Assembly (NCBI GenBank): GCA_024138015.1
Contig: JAMXBB010000002.1
Span: forward strand, 7,496,301 to 7,560,300
DNA: 64,000 nucleotides
Source of the DNA: Lumnitzera littorea
Lineage: Eukaryota > Streptophyta > Magnoliopsida > Myrtales > Combretaceae
Direction: 5' to 3'
Part shown: piece after piece, positions 27,108-37,100 of the stretch
Position numbering within the stretch: position 1 is the stretch's first letter
Layout of the letters: every line of letters begins with the position of its first letter
Translations under genes and position numbers: made by a program
Notes under the pieces: model-generated
Told to the model about the DNA's origin: nothing
Database searches by the model: none
The model's input: only the letters and a program-made list of their open reading frames with translations

Positions 27108-27191
27108 GCTGAGACTCGAACTCAAGACCTTAAACTAAATTCAATCCAAATACTCCAATATTTATTTATTAGGCCGTTGGCCTATACCTTA
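27108..27191 (-). other. tRNA-like (A/B-box-like) segment inside the LTR
   Basis: Minus-strand order is GGCCAACGGCCTAATAAAT, then about 45 nt later GAGTTCGAGTCTC (27111-27123), resembling pol III A and B boxes. The other LTR retains a better A-box-like GGCCTAACGGATAAGTATTGG region (around 40028-40048) but is cut off before the B box. The solo LTR has the same pair (46700-46718 and 46751-46763). It does not fold into an obvious intact tRNA; it could be a SINE or tRNA fragment captured in U3. Confidence 0.35.
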
Positions 27192-27456
27192 ACATTCAGT
27201 ACAATTAAATTGTACTTAAACTACCCGGTTCCCTAAAATAAAATTTTTTAACTAAGCTAAAACTAAAACTATTTGTTCCTAATCTACAAAATTTTTTTAT
27301 AATTTTTTCCTTTTCTTATTTTTTTTGGTATTTTCATCATTTGTAAATTTTTTTTATTATTTTTATCTTTTATTTTATTTTTTATTTTTGAATTAACCCC
27401 CTTTTTGTAAAATAAAATAAAATAAAATAATAATAAAAAAAAATTAGGTGTCTACA

Positions 27457-27470
27457 GCTGCCCCTCTTTG
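27457..27470 (-). other. Polypurine tract of the Ogre-like element
   Basis: CAAAGAGGGGCAGC on the minus strand directly precedes the 3' LTR start TGTAGACACC. This is where plus-strand DNA synthesis would be primed during reverse transcription. Confidence 0.85.
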
Positions 27471-27616
27471 TAGTGAAATTTGAGCAAAACTTTGTTACAA
27501 AAACAAAAGAGACATTGTTTTTGCCTCGGGACGACTCTATCCTAAGGAACGTTAAGTCACTTGGCGAGGGTTAGTTTGAAACGAAGAATAGCGATAGGTA
27601 GTGTCTTTGTGGGTTG

Positions 27617-28575
27617 GCAAAAATCCCTAAAAAGAATAATGAGAACTTAGTCATGCCCTAATAAGCTGATTAACTAAGGCAGTTAAAGCGCCTTTTGAGC
27701 TGGCTAAGACCTAAAAATGAAGAAAACTTGGCCGTGCCTTGATGAGCTGACTAACCAAGGAGGTCAAAGTGCCCTTTGAGCTGGCTAAGACCTAAAAATA
27801 AGGAAAACTTAGTCGTGTCCTAATGAGTTGATTAACTAAGGCGGTCAAAGCGTCCTTTGAGCTGCCTAAGACCTAAAAACAAGGAAAACTTGGTCGTGCC
27901 CTGATAAGCTGACTAATCAAGGAGGTCAAAGCGTCCTTTAAGCTAGCTAAGACCTAAAAACAAGGAAACTTGGTTGTACCCTGATGAGCTGACTAACCAA
28001 GGCGGTCAAAGCGCCATTTGAGCTGGCTAAGACCTAAAAACAAGGAGAACTTGGTAGTACCCTGATGAGCTGACTAACTAAGGCGGTCAAAGTGCCCTTT
28101 GAGCTGGCTAAGACCTAAAGATAAAGAAACTTGGTCGTATCTTGATGAGCTAACTAACCAAGGCGATCAAAGCGCCCTTTGAGCTGGCTAAGACCTGAAA
28201 ACAAGGAAAACTTAGTTATGCTCTGATAAGCTGACTAACCAAGGCGGTTAAAGTGCCTTTTGAGCTGGCTAAGACTTGAAAACAAGGAAAACTTGGTAGT
28301 GTCCTGATGAGTTAACTAACCAAGGCGGTCAAAGCGCCCTTTGAGCTAGCTAAGACCTAAAGATAAAGAAACTTGGTTGTACCCTGATGAGTTGACTAAC
28401 CAAGGCGGTCAAAGCGCCCTTTGAGCTGGCTAAGACCTGAAAATAAGGAAAACTTGGTAGTACCCTGATGAGCTGACTAACCAAGGTGATCAAAGTGCTC
28501 TTTAAGCTGGCTAAGACCTAAAAACAAGGAAACTTGAATTGGGATAGCGCTCCTTGAGCTTGCTAAATCCTTTGA
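27617..28575 (-). repeat. 80-81 bp tandem array in the 3' UTR of the Ogre-like element
   Basis: About twelve head-to-tail units carry GAGCTGGCTAAGACCTAAAAA, AACTTGGTCGT, CTGATGAGCTGACTAACCAA and GGCGGTCAAAGCGCCCTTT. Spacing of the GAGC(T) mark is 81, 81, 81, 80, 81, 80, 81, 81, 80 and 81 nt; the last unit is shortened to about 53 nt. The array sits between the integrase end (29415) and the polypurine tract. Tandem arrays at this spot are a known trait of Tat-lineage elements and a proposed source of satellite DNA. Confidence 0.95.
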
Positions 28576-29414
28576 TGAAATTTTGAGTTGGGTAATGTTC
28601 TGTAAGTCGGGTGACTGGGAGTCTAAGGAACTTTGGATTGGGACCATGTTCTACGAGCTGGTTGACTTGCTAAGAAATTGTTTTTTGGAAAACAAGCTGT
28701 CATCCTTAGGGGAAAACCAATTGCCAATGCAATGTTTTATCAGGCTTAGAAATACTTACCTGGTTTTAATGATAGCTCCCAAGTAGTCCAATGTCTTATT
28801 AAGCAGTCCGATTAGAACCAACGATTCTGACCTTTACCATTGTCTTTTCTTGTTCTTGCTCTTCTTCTTCTTTCTTCTTTTGTCTCTTTCTAACCCCCTT
28901 TTTTTTTCCTTCTCTTCTCTTTTTCTTTTTTTCTTTATTATTTTTTTTTTGTGAAAGCAACTTAAACCTGAAACGAATGCAAAACATATTCATTTCTTGA
29001 ACAAAGAGGTCCTGTGCTAAATTTCCGGTCCAAATATCGGCTTTTCGTGTAAACATCCGTTCTCAAGCGAGTTTTTACATATACGCCACACGTTACTCTT
29101 TCTAAATATGTTTATGTCTTGAAAAATAGGAAACAAGTCTCCCTTTCTTGGGGGGTTAATCACAATAAAGTATTAAAATAATTTTTATCAATAGTCATCG
29201 CTTTAAGTTAAGTGTTTATTTCTCTTATGCTTCTTGTATGTAAGGTTTATTTAGGTAGAGGATAGAGCGAGAAGTGGGGTCTTTTAGTGGAACAAGAGAA
29301 GGGCTAAGGATATTATCCAATGCTTACGACTACCAAGAACACCAACTTTGCATGTAGAAAATGAAAATGAAACCACAGTAATAGTAAGATCGTTTGCAAA
29401 AATTTCATTGATGT
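28576..29414 (-). other. 3' UTR linker of the Ogre-like element
   Basis: This stretch between the repeat array and the integrase stop codon has no recognisable coding region. 28835-28955 is a pyrimidine-rich tract on the plus strand (purine-rich on the transcript strand), which explains the lysine-rich open frame seen there. Confidence 0.6.
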
Positions 29415-30650
29415 TCAAGGATAGTACATCTTCAATGCGTTAGTGTTTACTGGGTCCTTCAAGTCCGAACCATCCATTTGAGACAAGATAATAGCTCCCC
29501 CAAGCAATACTTTCTTCACAACGTAAGGCCCTTTATAGTTTGGGGCAAACTTCCCTCTCGAATCAGTTGTGTTAGGCAACGTCTTCCTTAGCACCATATC
29601 TCCTTGCTCAAAACTTCAAGGTCGTACTTTTTTATTGAAAGCCCTAGCCATTCGTTGTTGATAGCAGATGTTGTGGCACAAAGCTACTAGCCTCTTTTCA
29701 TCAATTAGGTTCAATTGCCCAACACGCTTCTTTACCCAATTAGCCTCATCTAATTGAGTTTCCGACAATATTCTGAGAGATGGGATCTCGACCTCCACTA
29801 GTAGTACAGCCTCCATTTCGTATACCAACGAGTAGGGGGTTACCCCTGTTGATGTTCTGATAGAAGTTCGATAGGTCATGAGTGTAAATGATAACATCTC
29901 ATGCCAATCTCAATACGTAATGGCCATCTTCTCAATAATTCTTTTGATGTTCTTATTGGCTGCTTCCACGGCTCCATCCATTTGGGGTCGATAAGGAGTA
30001 GAATTTCTGTAAATGATCTTGAAGTGTCGACATAACTCTGACATCAATTTGTTATTCAGGTTCGTACCATTGTCAGTGATAATTGTCCCTAGCGTACCAT
30101 ATCGAGCCAGTATGTCTCTCCTGATGAACTTGACCACTACTCCCTTCGTCACATTAGAGTAGGATGAGGCTTCAGCCCACTTAGTGAAATAATCAATAGC
30201 TACCAATATAAATCTGTGCCCGTTAGATGCCTTTGGAGTGATCGGGCTAATGATATCTATTCCCTACATCGAAAAAGGCCATGGTGCTGATAGTGTATGC
30301 AATTCTTGAGGTGGAGCATTTATCTTGTTCGCATAGATCTAGCACAAATGGTAACGTCTAACATGTCCGATACAATCCGCTTCTACAGTTAACTAGTAAT
30401 ATCCCATCCCCATGATTTTCTTGGCAAGCATGTAGCCATTCATGTAGGGGCCACATACTCTCTCGTGCACTTCTTTCATTAGCATCTCTACCTCTTTCCT
30501 ATCTACACAACGTAAAAGCGTACCATCAAACAACCATCGGTACAGCGTAGAATCGCTTATCAAGTACTGAGCCACCAATCTTCTAATTAATTTTTGGTGC
30601 TTCCTCTCTGCTCCTTCGGGGTACGTACCATGTTGTAGAAACATTTTGAT
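29415..30650 (-). pseudogene. Ogre-like element: integrase
   Basis: Integrase inserts the cDNA into the genome. All pieces lie in one frame with the RT, stop TGA at 29415-29417. The N-terminal zinc-binding part (EVHERVCGPYMNGYMLAKKI, then a degenerate C..C pair) is followed by the catalytic core: Asp in GIDIISP, Asp in IITDNGTNLNNK and Glu in DGAVEAANKNIKRIIEKM, so the DDE triad is present. The C-terminal part has RTSTGVTPYSLVYEMEAV and KFAPNYKGPYVVKK. Premature stops fall where Trp or Gln is expected (for example FSM-stop-GID), consistent with TGG to TAG changes. No frameshifts were seen. Confidence 0.9.
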
Positions 30651-32786
30651 ATCGTGATACTAAGGCTTTTCGTCACATGAACTTTCCATTGCTAAACAAA
30701 AAACAGGCTTTTCTTTAATTTCAATTTTAAGTGGCTAAATCTCAACTCCTTTCGATATCAGGATCATTGATGCTAAAGTCGCAAGAGCATTAACGAATTG
30801 GTTTTGAACCCTTGGTACGTACACAAATGTAATCTTTTTGAACTTGGTTATCAACTCGGCCAGGTGCTGGCAGTAAGGTACTAATTTGGGGTCTTTCGTC
30901 TTATACTCACCCCGAGCTTAGCCTATGATCAACGAAGAATCTCCATATGCCTGTAATTCCTGTATCTCTTTAAACAATGTGATTTTGAGTCCCAAAATAC
31001 ATGCCTCATATTCTGCAATATTATTGGTACATAGGAATGCCAGTCTCACGGCCATTGGAAATTGTGTACCTTCAGGTGATACCAGAAATGCCCCTACTCC
31101 ACATCCGGACACATTAGTTGCTTCGTCAAAGAACATTTTCCACCCTGAAGATTTTTCGATTACTTCACAATCAGAAACTTTTCTCGCTACCAGGATACTT
31201 TCATTAGGAAACTCAACTCGTGCTTCTTGAGGAGTCTCCTCAAAAGGATTCTTCGCTAATTGATCCACCAAAGCTTGCCCCTTGACTGAACTTTGGCTCA
31301 TACACTTAATGTCAAATTTTGTTAGCAACATTTGCCACTTTGAAACTCTACCAATGAGAGCTGGTTTTTCAGCCAAGTATTTTAAAGGATTGTGTTGTGT
31401 TATCAACACAATTTGATAATAAAGTATATATTATCTGAGCCGATGCATGACCCAGACCAATGCACAACAGGTTCTTTCGGCTTTTGAGTATTTCTGCTCC
31501 CCTTCTGCAAACTTCTTGCTTAGATAGTAAACGACTCGCTCTTTCACTTCCTCATCCTTCTGGCTAGGCATGGATCCCATGGATTCGAGCATTATGGTCA
31601 GGTACAAAAATAACGGCTTTCCAGGTTTAGGAGTTATTAACACTGGAGGTTTCATTAGGTATCCTTTGATTTTCATGAAAGCCTCTTCGCATTCCTCATT
31701 CCAATTGATCTTTGCGTTCTTCTTTAATAACTTAAAAAGAGGGCGACATTTGTTTGTTAACTGTGATATGAATTAGGCTATGTAATTTAAACGCCTCAGT
31801 AATCCTCGTTCTTCCTTGAGTGTTTGTGGAGGAGGAATGTCAATTATAGCTTTGGCTTTATCGGGATCGACTTCGATACCTCTTTGGCTAACTATGAATC
31901 CCAACAATTTTCCTGACGTCACACCAAAGGTACATTTCTTCGGATTCAACTTTAAGTGGTACTTCCTTATTCTATCAAACAGCTTCCTCAAGTTTTCTAA
32001 GTGATCTTCCTCCTCCTTGGATTTTGCAATTATATCATCAACATACACTTCTATTTCTTTATGCATCATATCATGAAAAATTGCAACCATGACCCTCTGA
32101 TATGTTGCACCTGCATTCTTAAGCCCAAACGACATCACCTTGTAGCAAAACGTTCCCTAAGTCGTAATGAAAGTCGTCTTTGTCTTATCTTCTTTGGACA
32201 TCCGGATTTGATTATATCCCAAAAAACCATCCATGAAAGAGAATAGATGATTTCCGGCCGTATTATCTACCAAGACATCAATGTGAGGCAATAGAAAATT
32301 ATCTTTAGGTGTTGCTTGGTTGAGATCTCGAAAGTTTACATACACTCTAACTTTCCCATTCTTCTTCATTACTAGAACAATATTAGCTATCCATTCCGGG
32401 TAATCTAACACTTCAATGAATCCAACTTCCAGTAGTTTCTTCACTTCTTCTTTAATTTTCAGCAAGACGTCAAGTCGAAATCTCCTTAACTTTTGCTTTT
32501 TTGGTTTGGCATCTTCATGTGTGGGTAAATAGTGGACTACAATCGACAGGTCTAACCCAGGCATATCTTCATACGACCAAGCGAACACATCCTGATATTG
32601 GGCTAATAACACAATCATTTCTGTTTTTTGTTTCTCTTTTAAACTTGCCCCAATTTTTAGATTCTTAGGATTTTCTTCGTTCCCTGCATTAATTGTCTCA
32701 ATTGGTTCATTAATAATGATTCTACCCAGTTCATGTTTTTGCCATTCCTCTTTTATATTACTGTGGTCATCGACATCACTCCCGAC
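30651..32786 (-). pseudogene. Ogre-like element: reverse transcriptase with two RNase H domains
   Basis: Coding order on the minus strand: pre-RT region, RT with DGFLGYNQIRMSKED, MSFGLKNAGATYQR and the intact catalytic EVYVDDIIAKSKEE, then the ordinary gypsy RNase H (VVYYLSKKF...; WQMLLTKFDIKC) and a second RNase H (FFDEATNVSGCGVGAFLVSP, NNIAEYEACILGL, YGDSSLIIG) with the acidic residues visible. A second, archaeal-type RNase H is a recognised trait of the Tat clade. Five open pieces share one frame; the breaks are single stop codons (TAG at 32157-32159 in place of Trp, TAA at 31773-31775 and 30918-30920). The frame is entered from 35695 across the LTR copy 3 insertion. Confidence 0.92.
32782..32786. 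repeat. Target-site duplication of LTR copy 3 (CCGAC / ACGAC)
   Basis: CCGAC at 32782-32786 pairs with ACGAC at 35695-35699 (4 of 5 identical). Removing the LTR and one copy leaves the pol frame of the Ogre-like element uninterrupted, which supports this placement. Confidence 0.75.
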
Positions 32787-35694
32787 TGTCACGTCCCGAA
32801 GCGGTAGAGTCGTAACAGTCCCACCGTGTAAACCATCCTAAGATAGAAGTTAGCCTTACAACCGTTATCTTAAACCTAATTTACACAAGGCATTGACGAC
32901 TAACCCGCTTTGAAGTAAACAGTTTGTAATTTAAATAAATCATTTACCTATAAAAGTGAAGAATTATATATATATGCTATAATTCAGTTATCGTAATTAA
33001 AGTTTACAATATTTCTCTGTAATATATTTCCTAGTTATTACATTATTCAGAAATGAAAAGTTCTAAAGTAACATCTTAGACCTTAAAAGTATGTGTTTAT
33101 TCTTTAATGTTTTTCCTCACTCCCCAGGATCTAGCAGTTGCTAACTTCAAAGTAGTTGTTTGCCGCTTCTTAGCCAGCACCTGCACTACGTCTATAGGGA
33201 TGTGAGCAACCACAGCTCAGTAAGTTAGGATAGAGGACTTAAAACTATACTAAAAACACAATAAGGTTTTCAATCAACTTATTAGGTGCAATGCATGTGC
33301 AAGTAAATGTCATCACACGACATTGTCCAACCCGTCATGAGATTAAAGAAATTGCGCCCACTCTAATCCGGGTTGAGGAGTTGCCATTAATGCAACAGCT
33401 TACGACCAAACCCAGGTTTGTGCAATGGAGACCTCGCTCCTCCCACAACTACCTTCGAACCACTGACTTTACCCTCGCCGCGACCTCCTCTCCTGTCACT
33501 TAGTTCAGCTAAGGATGAAGAAGAGACCATTATGCAATCCTAAACTATCCCTTTCGAAGGGGTCGATATTTGGCCGGAGAGTCCTAAGTTCCCCTAACAG
33601 GTTGCCATGCATGTCCGATTATGATTACTAGTCGTATATTTGATTAAGTCTAGTTTAGGGTGATCAATCATTTCATACAAATCATACAATACATGCTAGA
33701 GCAACAAACAGAATCATTACATCACCTATAAGCAAACACATACACACATCCAACTATCTAACCAGCACAACCAAGCATAATCTTAAGCCTCCAAAATACA
33801 GCATTGTATTAATCCCAACCTACCTCGACTCCTCGCTCACTTACTCGAGGTCCGACTTGCTCAGGCCATCGCCGATCATCCCTATAACACAAACGTGGTT
33901 TCAGTTTTTCATATAATTATTATAAGTTCATTTTATCCTATAACGCTTATTGTTATGTTTTGTTTAGGGTTTAATATGCCTAATTATCTAGGTCTTAAGT
34001 CTTTTACAATTATTCTAGGTTTGGGTTCGGTTTCCGCATCGATTTCTAAATTAGGTTCTAGTTCGATTTTTAAGTAGCGTTTTATATTCTAACCCTAGAA
34101 ATTCGTTTCAACTCATAATGTGAAATTAATCACATTACTTCCCGATCTCCTAAATATCATTATTACCCCTAGTTAGTATTTTATTTCACCTGGTACACTT
34201 ATATCCTTATTAGTATACCGAATTTACTCCTGATGTGAGAAATTTTTACATTTTTATACAATTACCTAAAATTAAATCTTAATTCAGATTTAGTATGATT
34301 CTAATTTTTATTCTAATGTTACTTAAATAACCTTAATTTTTTAGATTTATTAATTTTCAATTCTACATATTACTAATTTCTTACATTAACTACCTAATTT
34401 CCTCTATTAACCATACTTAATACTCCAAAGGCTAGGATTAGGTTTCCACATCAGAGATTAGCATCCCTAAACATCCAAGTACTATCTAAATCAGTAATTA
34501 GTATCTTAATAACCTAATTAACCCAAAATCACCCAATTTTTCCATCATTTTCGGGCTAAATATTAACTTAAAAATTTCAAAAATTAATTTAAAAAAAAAT
34601 GGTTTCATAGCACTGTTCTATATCATATGAGCATCCTACAGAAAAAAATTGAGCTCCAAACTACACTCCTAAGCCTATTTATTTCTAGTTCTAATCATGC
34701 TGGGTTTTATTCAATTTGTTAAGAATCCTATATTTTCAGACGTGATTAAACTAAATCACTATTTTTTCCTAAATCTACATACAATAAAACCTCAGAATAA
34801 CAAGTTTCATAATTTTCTAAGCAAAATAACTAATTTTACTAAATTATACAAAATCGGGATAATTGTGAGACTCACCCGGTTCGATACTTTCTGGCCGTTC
34901 AAAACCGGTCCAAGGTTGTCGGTCGGCCCAGATGGTGGGTCTAGAGTAGGGTAGTGGTGGTGGCTTGATCCCAAGTGGTGGTGAGATATAGGTTTGGTTC
35001 ACTTGGCCAATCTGCATAGTTTTCTTTTCTTTTTTTTTTTTCTGAATTTTCTCTCAAATTTTTTAGTCTCTCGATATTTCTCAGATTCCTCACTGCCCAA
35101 ATAAGTTCTGGAAAATTTTCCCCTATTTATAGACAATTTTGGTAATTATTATGTATTAATTAGACATGACTTTGCCCAATTTCCTTGATTTTTGGCTTTT
35201 GTATTGCCTAATTCTAATTGGTTGATCTTTATTTTGTAGATCCTGACATGCCACGACCTGATTTGGATCATCTTATCCTCTTCTGATTTTTTTTTTATTT
35301 TTCCATAATTAATTTATAATTTTCTTTAATTATTTACTTAGTTTTTTGCCAATTTAGGTAATTTCGCGTATTTTTATCTACACGTAAATACATGTGGGGT
35401 ACACGTGAACATTCCTAATTATTATTTTGGTCATTCTAAAATTTTTAGTATACATATAATCTATCTCTAGTAATTTATTAGTTATTAGATTACACTTTTC
35501 GCCTTTTCGGTAATTAGCAATTATTATGCTTAAAATTTGAAAATTTTATATTATCCTATTTTACTACTTATTTTCTTAAATTCACGTTTACGGGGTTATT
35601 TTTACTAATATTTCTAGCTTTACTTGTAATTTAGGCTTGATTGGATCCTTCAGCCGATCGAAACCTTGAGTGATTAGTTGTGGGGCTTATACTA
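32787..35694 (-). mobile_element. Family A long LTR, copy 3, inserted in the Ogre-like pol
   Basis: On the plus strand it starts TGTCACGTCCCGAAGCGG (the inverse of the ...CGGGGCGTAACA terminus of copy 1) and ends near GGGGCTTATACTA (inverse of TGTAAGACCC, altered). The length is 2908 bp. It has the shared block at 33287-33620 and a TATA box on the minus strand. It carries no retrotransposon genes, so it is a solo LTR. Its short open frames have no family resemblance. Confidence 0.85.
35124..35131 (-). promoter_or_regulatory. TATA box of LTR copy 3
   Basis: TATAAATA in CTATAAATAGGGGAAA on the minus strand, 563 nt from the LTR start. Copies 2 and 5 have a TATA box at about 513 and 524 nt. Confidence 0.7.
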
Positions 35695-35784
35695 ACGACT
35701 AACCTAGTAGAGCCGAAAGCGATATCGATATTCTCATTTTCTACCTGCACGAGATGTTCCTGGTTTTCACTTGATTCATTGGAT
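35695..35784 (-). pseudogene. Ogre-like element: first part of the RT-side exon
   Basis: A 90-nt open piece between the candidate intron's acceptor and the LTR copy 3 insertion. It encodes an acidic stretch (SNESSENQEHLVQVENENID) that continues, in the same frame, at 32786 beyond the inserted LTR. Confidence 0.65.
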
Positions 35785-36003
35785 CTGAGTGAGAATGCAT
35801 AAAGAAAAGTGTATGTAAGCAAAAGAGAACTGAAACGCAATATAGGAAAGAAACGAACTAAGATTTCATTGAATAAATGGAAGTATGTCTCAAATGAGAT
35901 AAAGGCCTAACTAATTTTGAACGAAAGGTTCGACGATACATTTGAAACGATGACTATTGAAAATAAAAATTCAGAAAATATTAACTATGGGTCACCCCTT
36001 TAC
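35785..36003 (-). other. Candidate spliceosomal intron between protease and RT
   Basis: On the minus strand the donor is CCTAGG|GTAAAGG (intron starts at 36003) and the acceptor TTCTCACTCAG|ATCC (intron ends at 35785), 219 nt with pyrimidine-rich stretches before the AG. Reading through hits stops at once (TAA overlaps the donor), while splicing leaves GG|A TCC, a phase-2 junction that keeps gag-protease and RT in one frame. Ogre elements are known to carry a spliced intron at exactly this position. Splicing was not tested. Confidence 0.75.
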
Positions 36004-37100
36004 CCTAGGGAAGACCTGTTGCTATTCGCCGGGATGGAGAATCAGTTATTCAAATGATGCTGGAACTTGTGTGGTGAGTTTGTTGATCTTTCTTTGCCAA
36101 ATTCTCGGGCTTGAGTCTTTCCCCGTATGAATGTCTCAGTTAACGGTGGAAAGGCAATTGAGGCACGGTATAATCTGTTATCTCTCTTGCCCTTTGCCTG
36201 TTTCTTCTGGAATTCTTCTACCGGGGTAAGATTGTAACCAAGGCCGTAGGTGCCGATCTGGCCTTCCTTGAATTCTATTCTTCTATCGTCTTCTTTGTCG
36301 GGACCGGTAATCATGTTCACTTCTTCAAACATTTGTAATCCTAACTCTTCTTGTCCTTTACTTCCTATGTAGGGTATAGTTGTCTCTTTGTAGATTTCAT
36401 AATCTTGATCTCCCAGAATTGTAATCACTTGGCCATTTGAGATAAACTTCAACTTTTGGTGCAAGCTCGAGGGTATGGCCCTTGTTGCATGAATCCAAGG
36501 TCTTCCCAAGAGTAGATTGAAAGATCTTGGAATGTCTATGACTTGGAATCGAATAGTAAAGTGCTAGGGGCCAATACTCACGGATAAATCAATTTCCCCT
36601 ATAATCTCTCTTCTGGAACCATCAAAGGCCCTAATTGTTGTGGAAGAAGGCTTAATTGCAAACGTGTCGATGCCGAGCAAATCTAAGGTGGTGAGTGGGC
36701 AGACGTTCAATAATGATCCATTGTTAATGAGTACCCTGGTGATAACTATGTTGTTATTCCTTACCATGATAAAGAGTGGCTTTGTATGTTTGTTCCCTCC
36801 TTGGCCTAATTCTTCAGCTGAAAAAGAAATCTGATCCATTGCGAGGACAGAATTAGTAACTAGTCCCATCTTCTCAGTTGGAATTTCCCAAGGGACCTTC
36901 ACCTCATTTAAAGTGTGAAACAAAGCCTCCTTGTGTGGTTCAAATGCGATTAACAAGCTCATCAATGATATTTGTGCAGGAGTCTTACTGAGTTGATCCA
37001 TGATCTTATACTCACTTGACTTGATCATTTTGGTAAAGGCTGATAGCCCCTTAATGCGTTCAGCCGCCGTCTTATCATTTGGTTCTCCCAATATGACCTT
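36004..37100 (-). pseudogene. Ogre-like element: aspartic protease region
   Basis: Continuous with gag in the same frame. The protease cuts the polyprotein. The active-site loop reads RVLINNGSLLNVCPLTTLDL (around 36690-36750); the family has an Asp before N-G-S, so here the catalytic Asp is Asn, a GAC to AAC type change that should abolish activity. Downstream come FNLLLGRPWIHATRAIPSSL and QKLKFISNGQVITILG, typical of the Tat clade. One TGA lies at 36042-36044 where Trp is likely, and one TAG after SIGP. The exon ends at 36004. Confidence 0.88.

Larger units (their letters stand above)
24954..27456 (-). mobile_element. 3' LTR of the Ogre-like element
   Basis: On the plus strand it runs from TGTCGAGTCTG to AGGTGTCTACA (2503 bp). 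Its last ~305 bp (27152-27456) match 40022-40367, the retained part of the other LTR. A motif reading GGGTACGTAGGCA on the minus strand (25377-25389) also occurs in the solo LTR at 48543-48555. A TATA box lies at 26895-26902. The part at 25890-26880 is much more GC-rich than the surroundings and corresponds to the C-rich 46960-47760 of the solo LTR; open frames there are not genes. Confidence 0.9.

Noticed and set aside
27617..28575. Possible CRISPR-like array
   Set aside because: The units are head-to-tail copies with no unique spacers, lie within a plant retrotransposon 3' UTR, and follow the known Tat-lineage pattern of tandem repeats.
28799..29056. Lysine-rich minus-strand open frame of 85 residues
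   Set aside because: Caused by a pyrimidine-rich tract in the 3' UTR linker; no homology or start context.
35641..35657. LTR copy 3 right end at TTGGATCCTTCA with flank GCCGA
   Set aside because: It resembles the end of copy 5, but the flank does not match CCGAC exactly and joining there breaks the pol frame. The end at 35694 gives a 4/5 duplication and a preserved frame.
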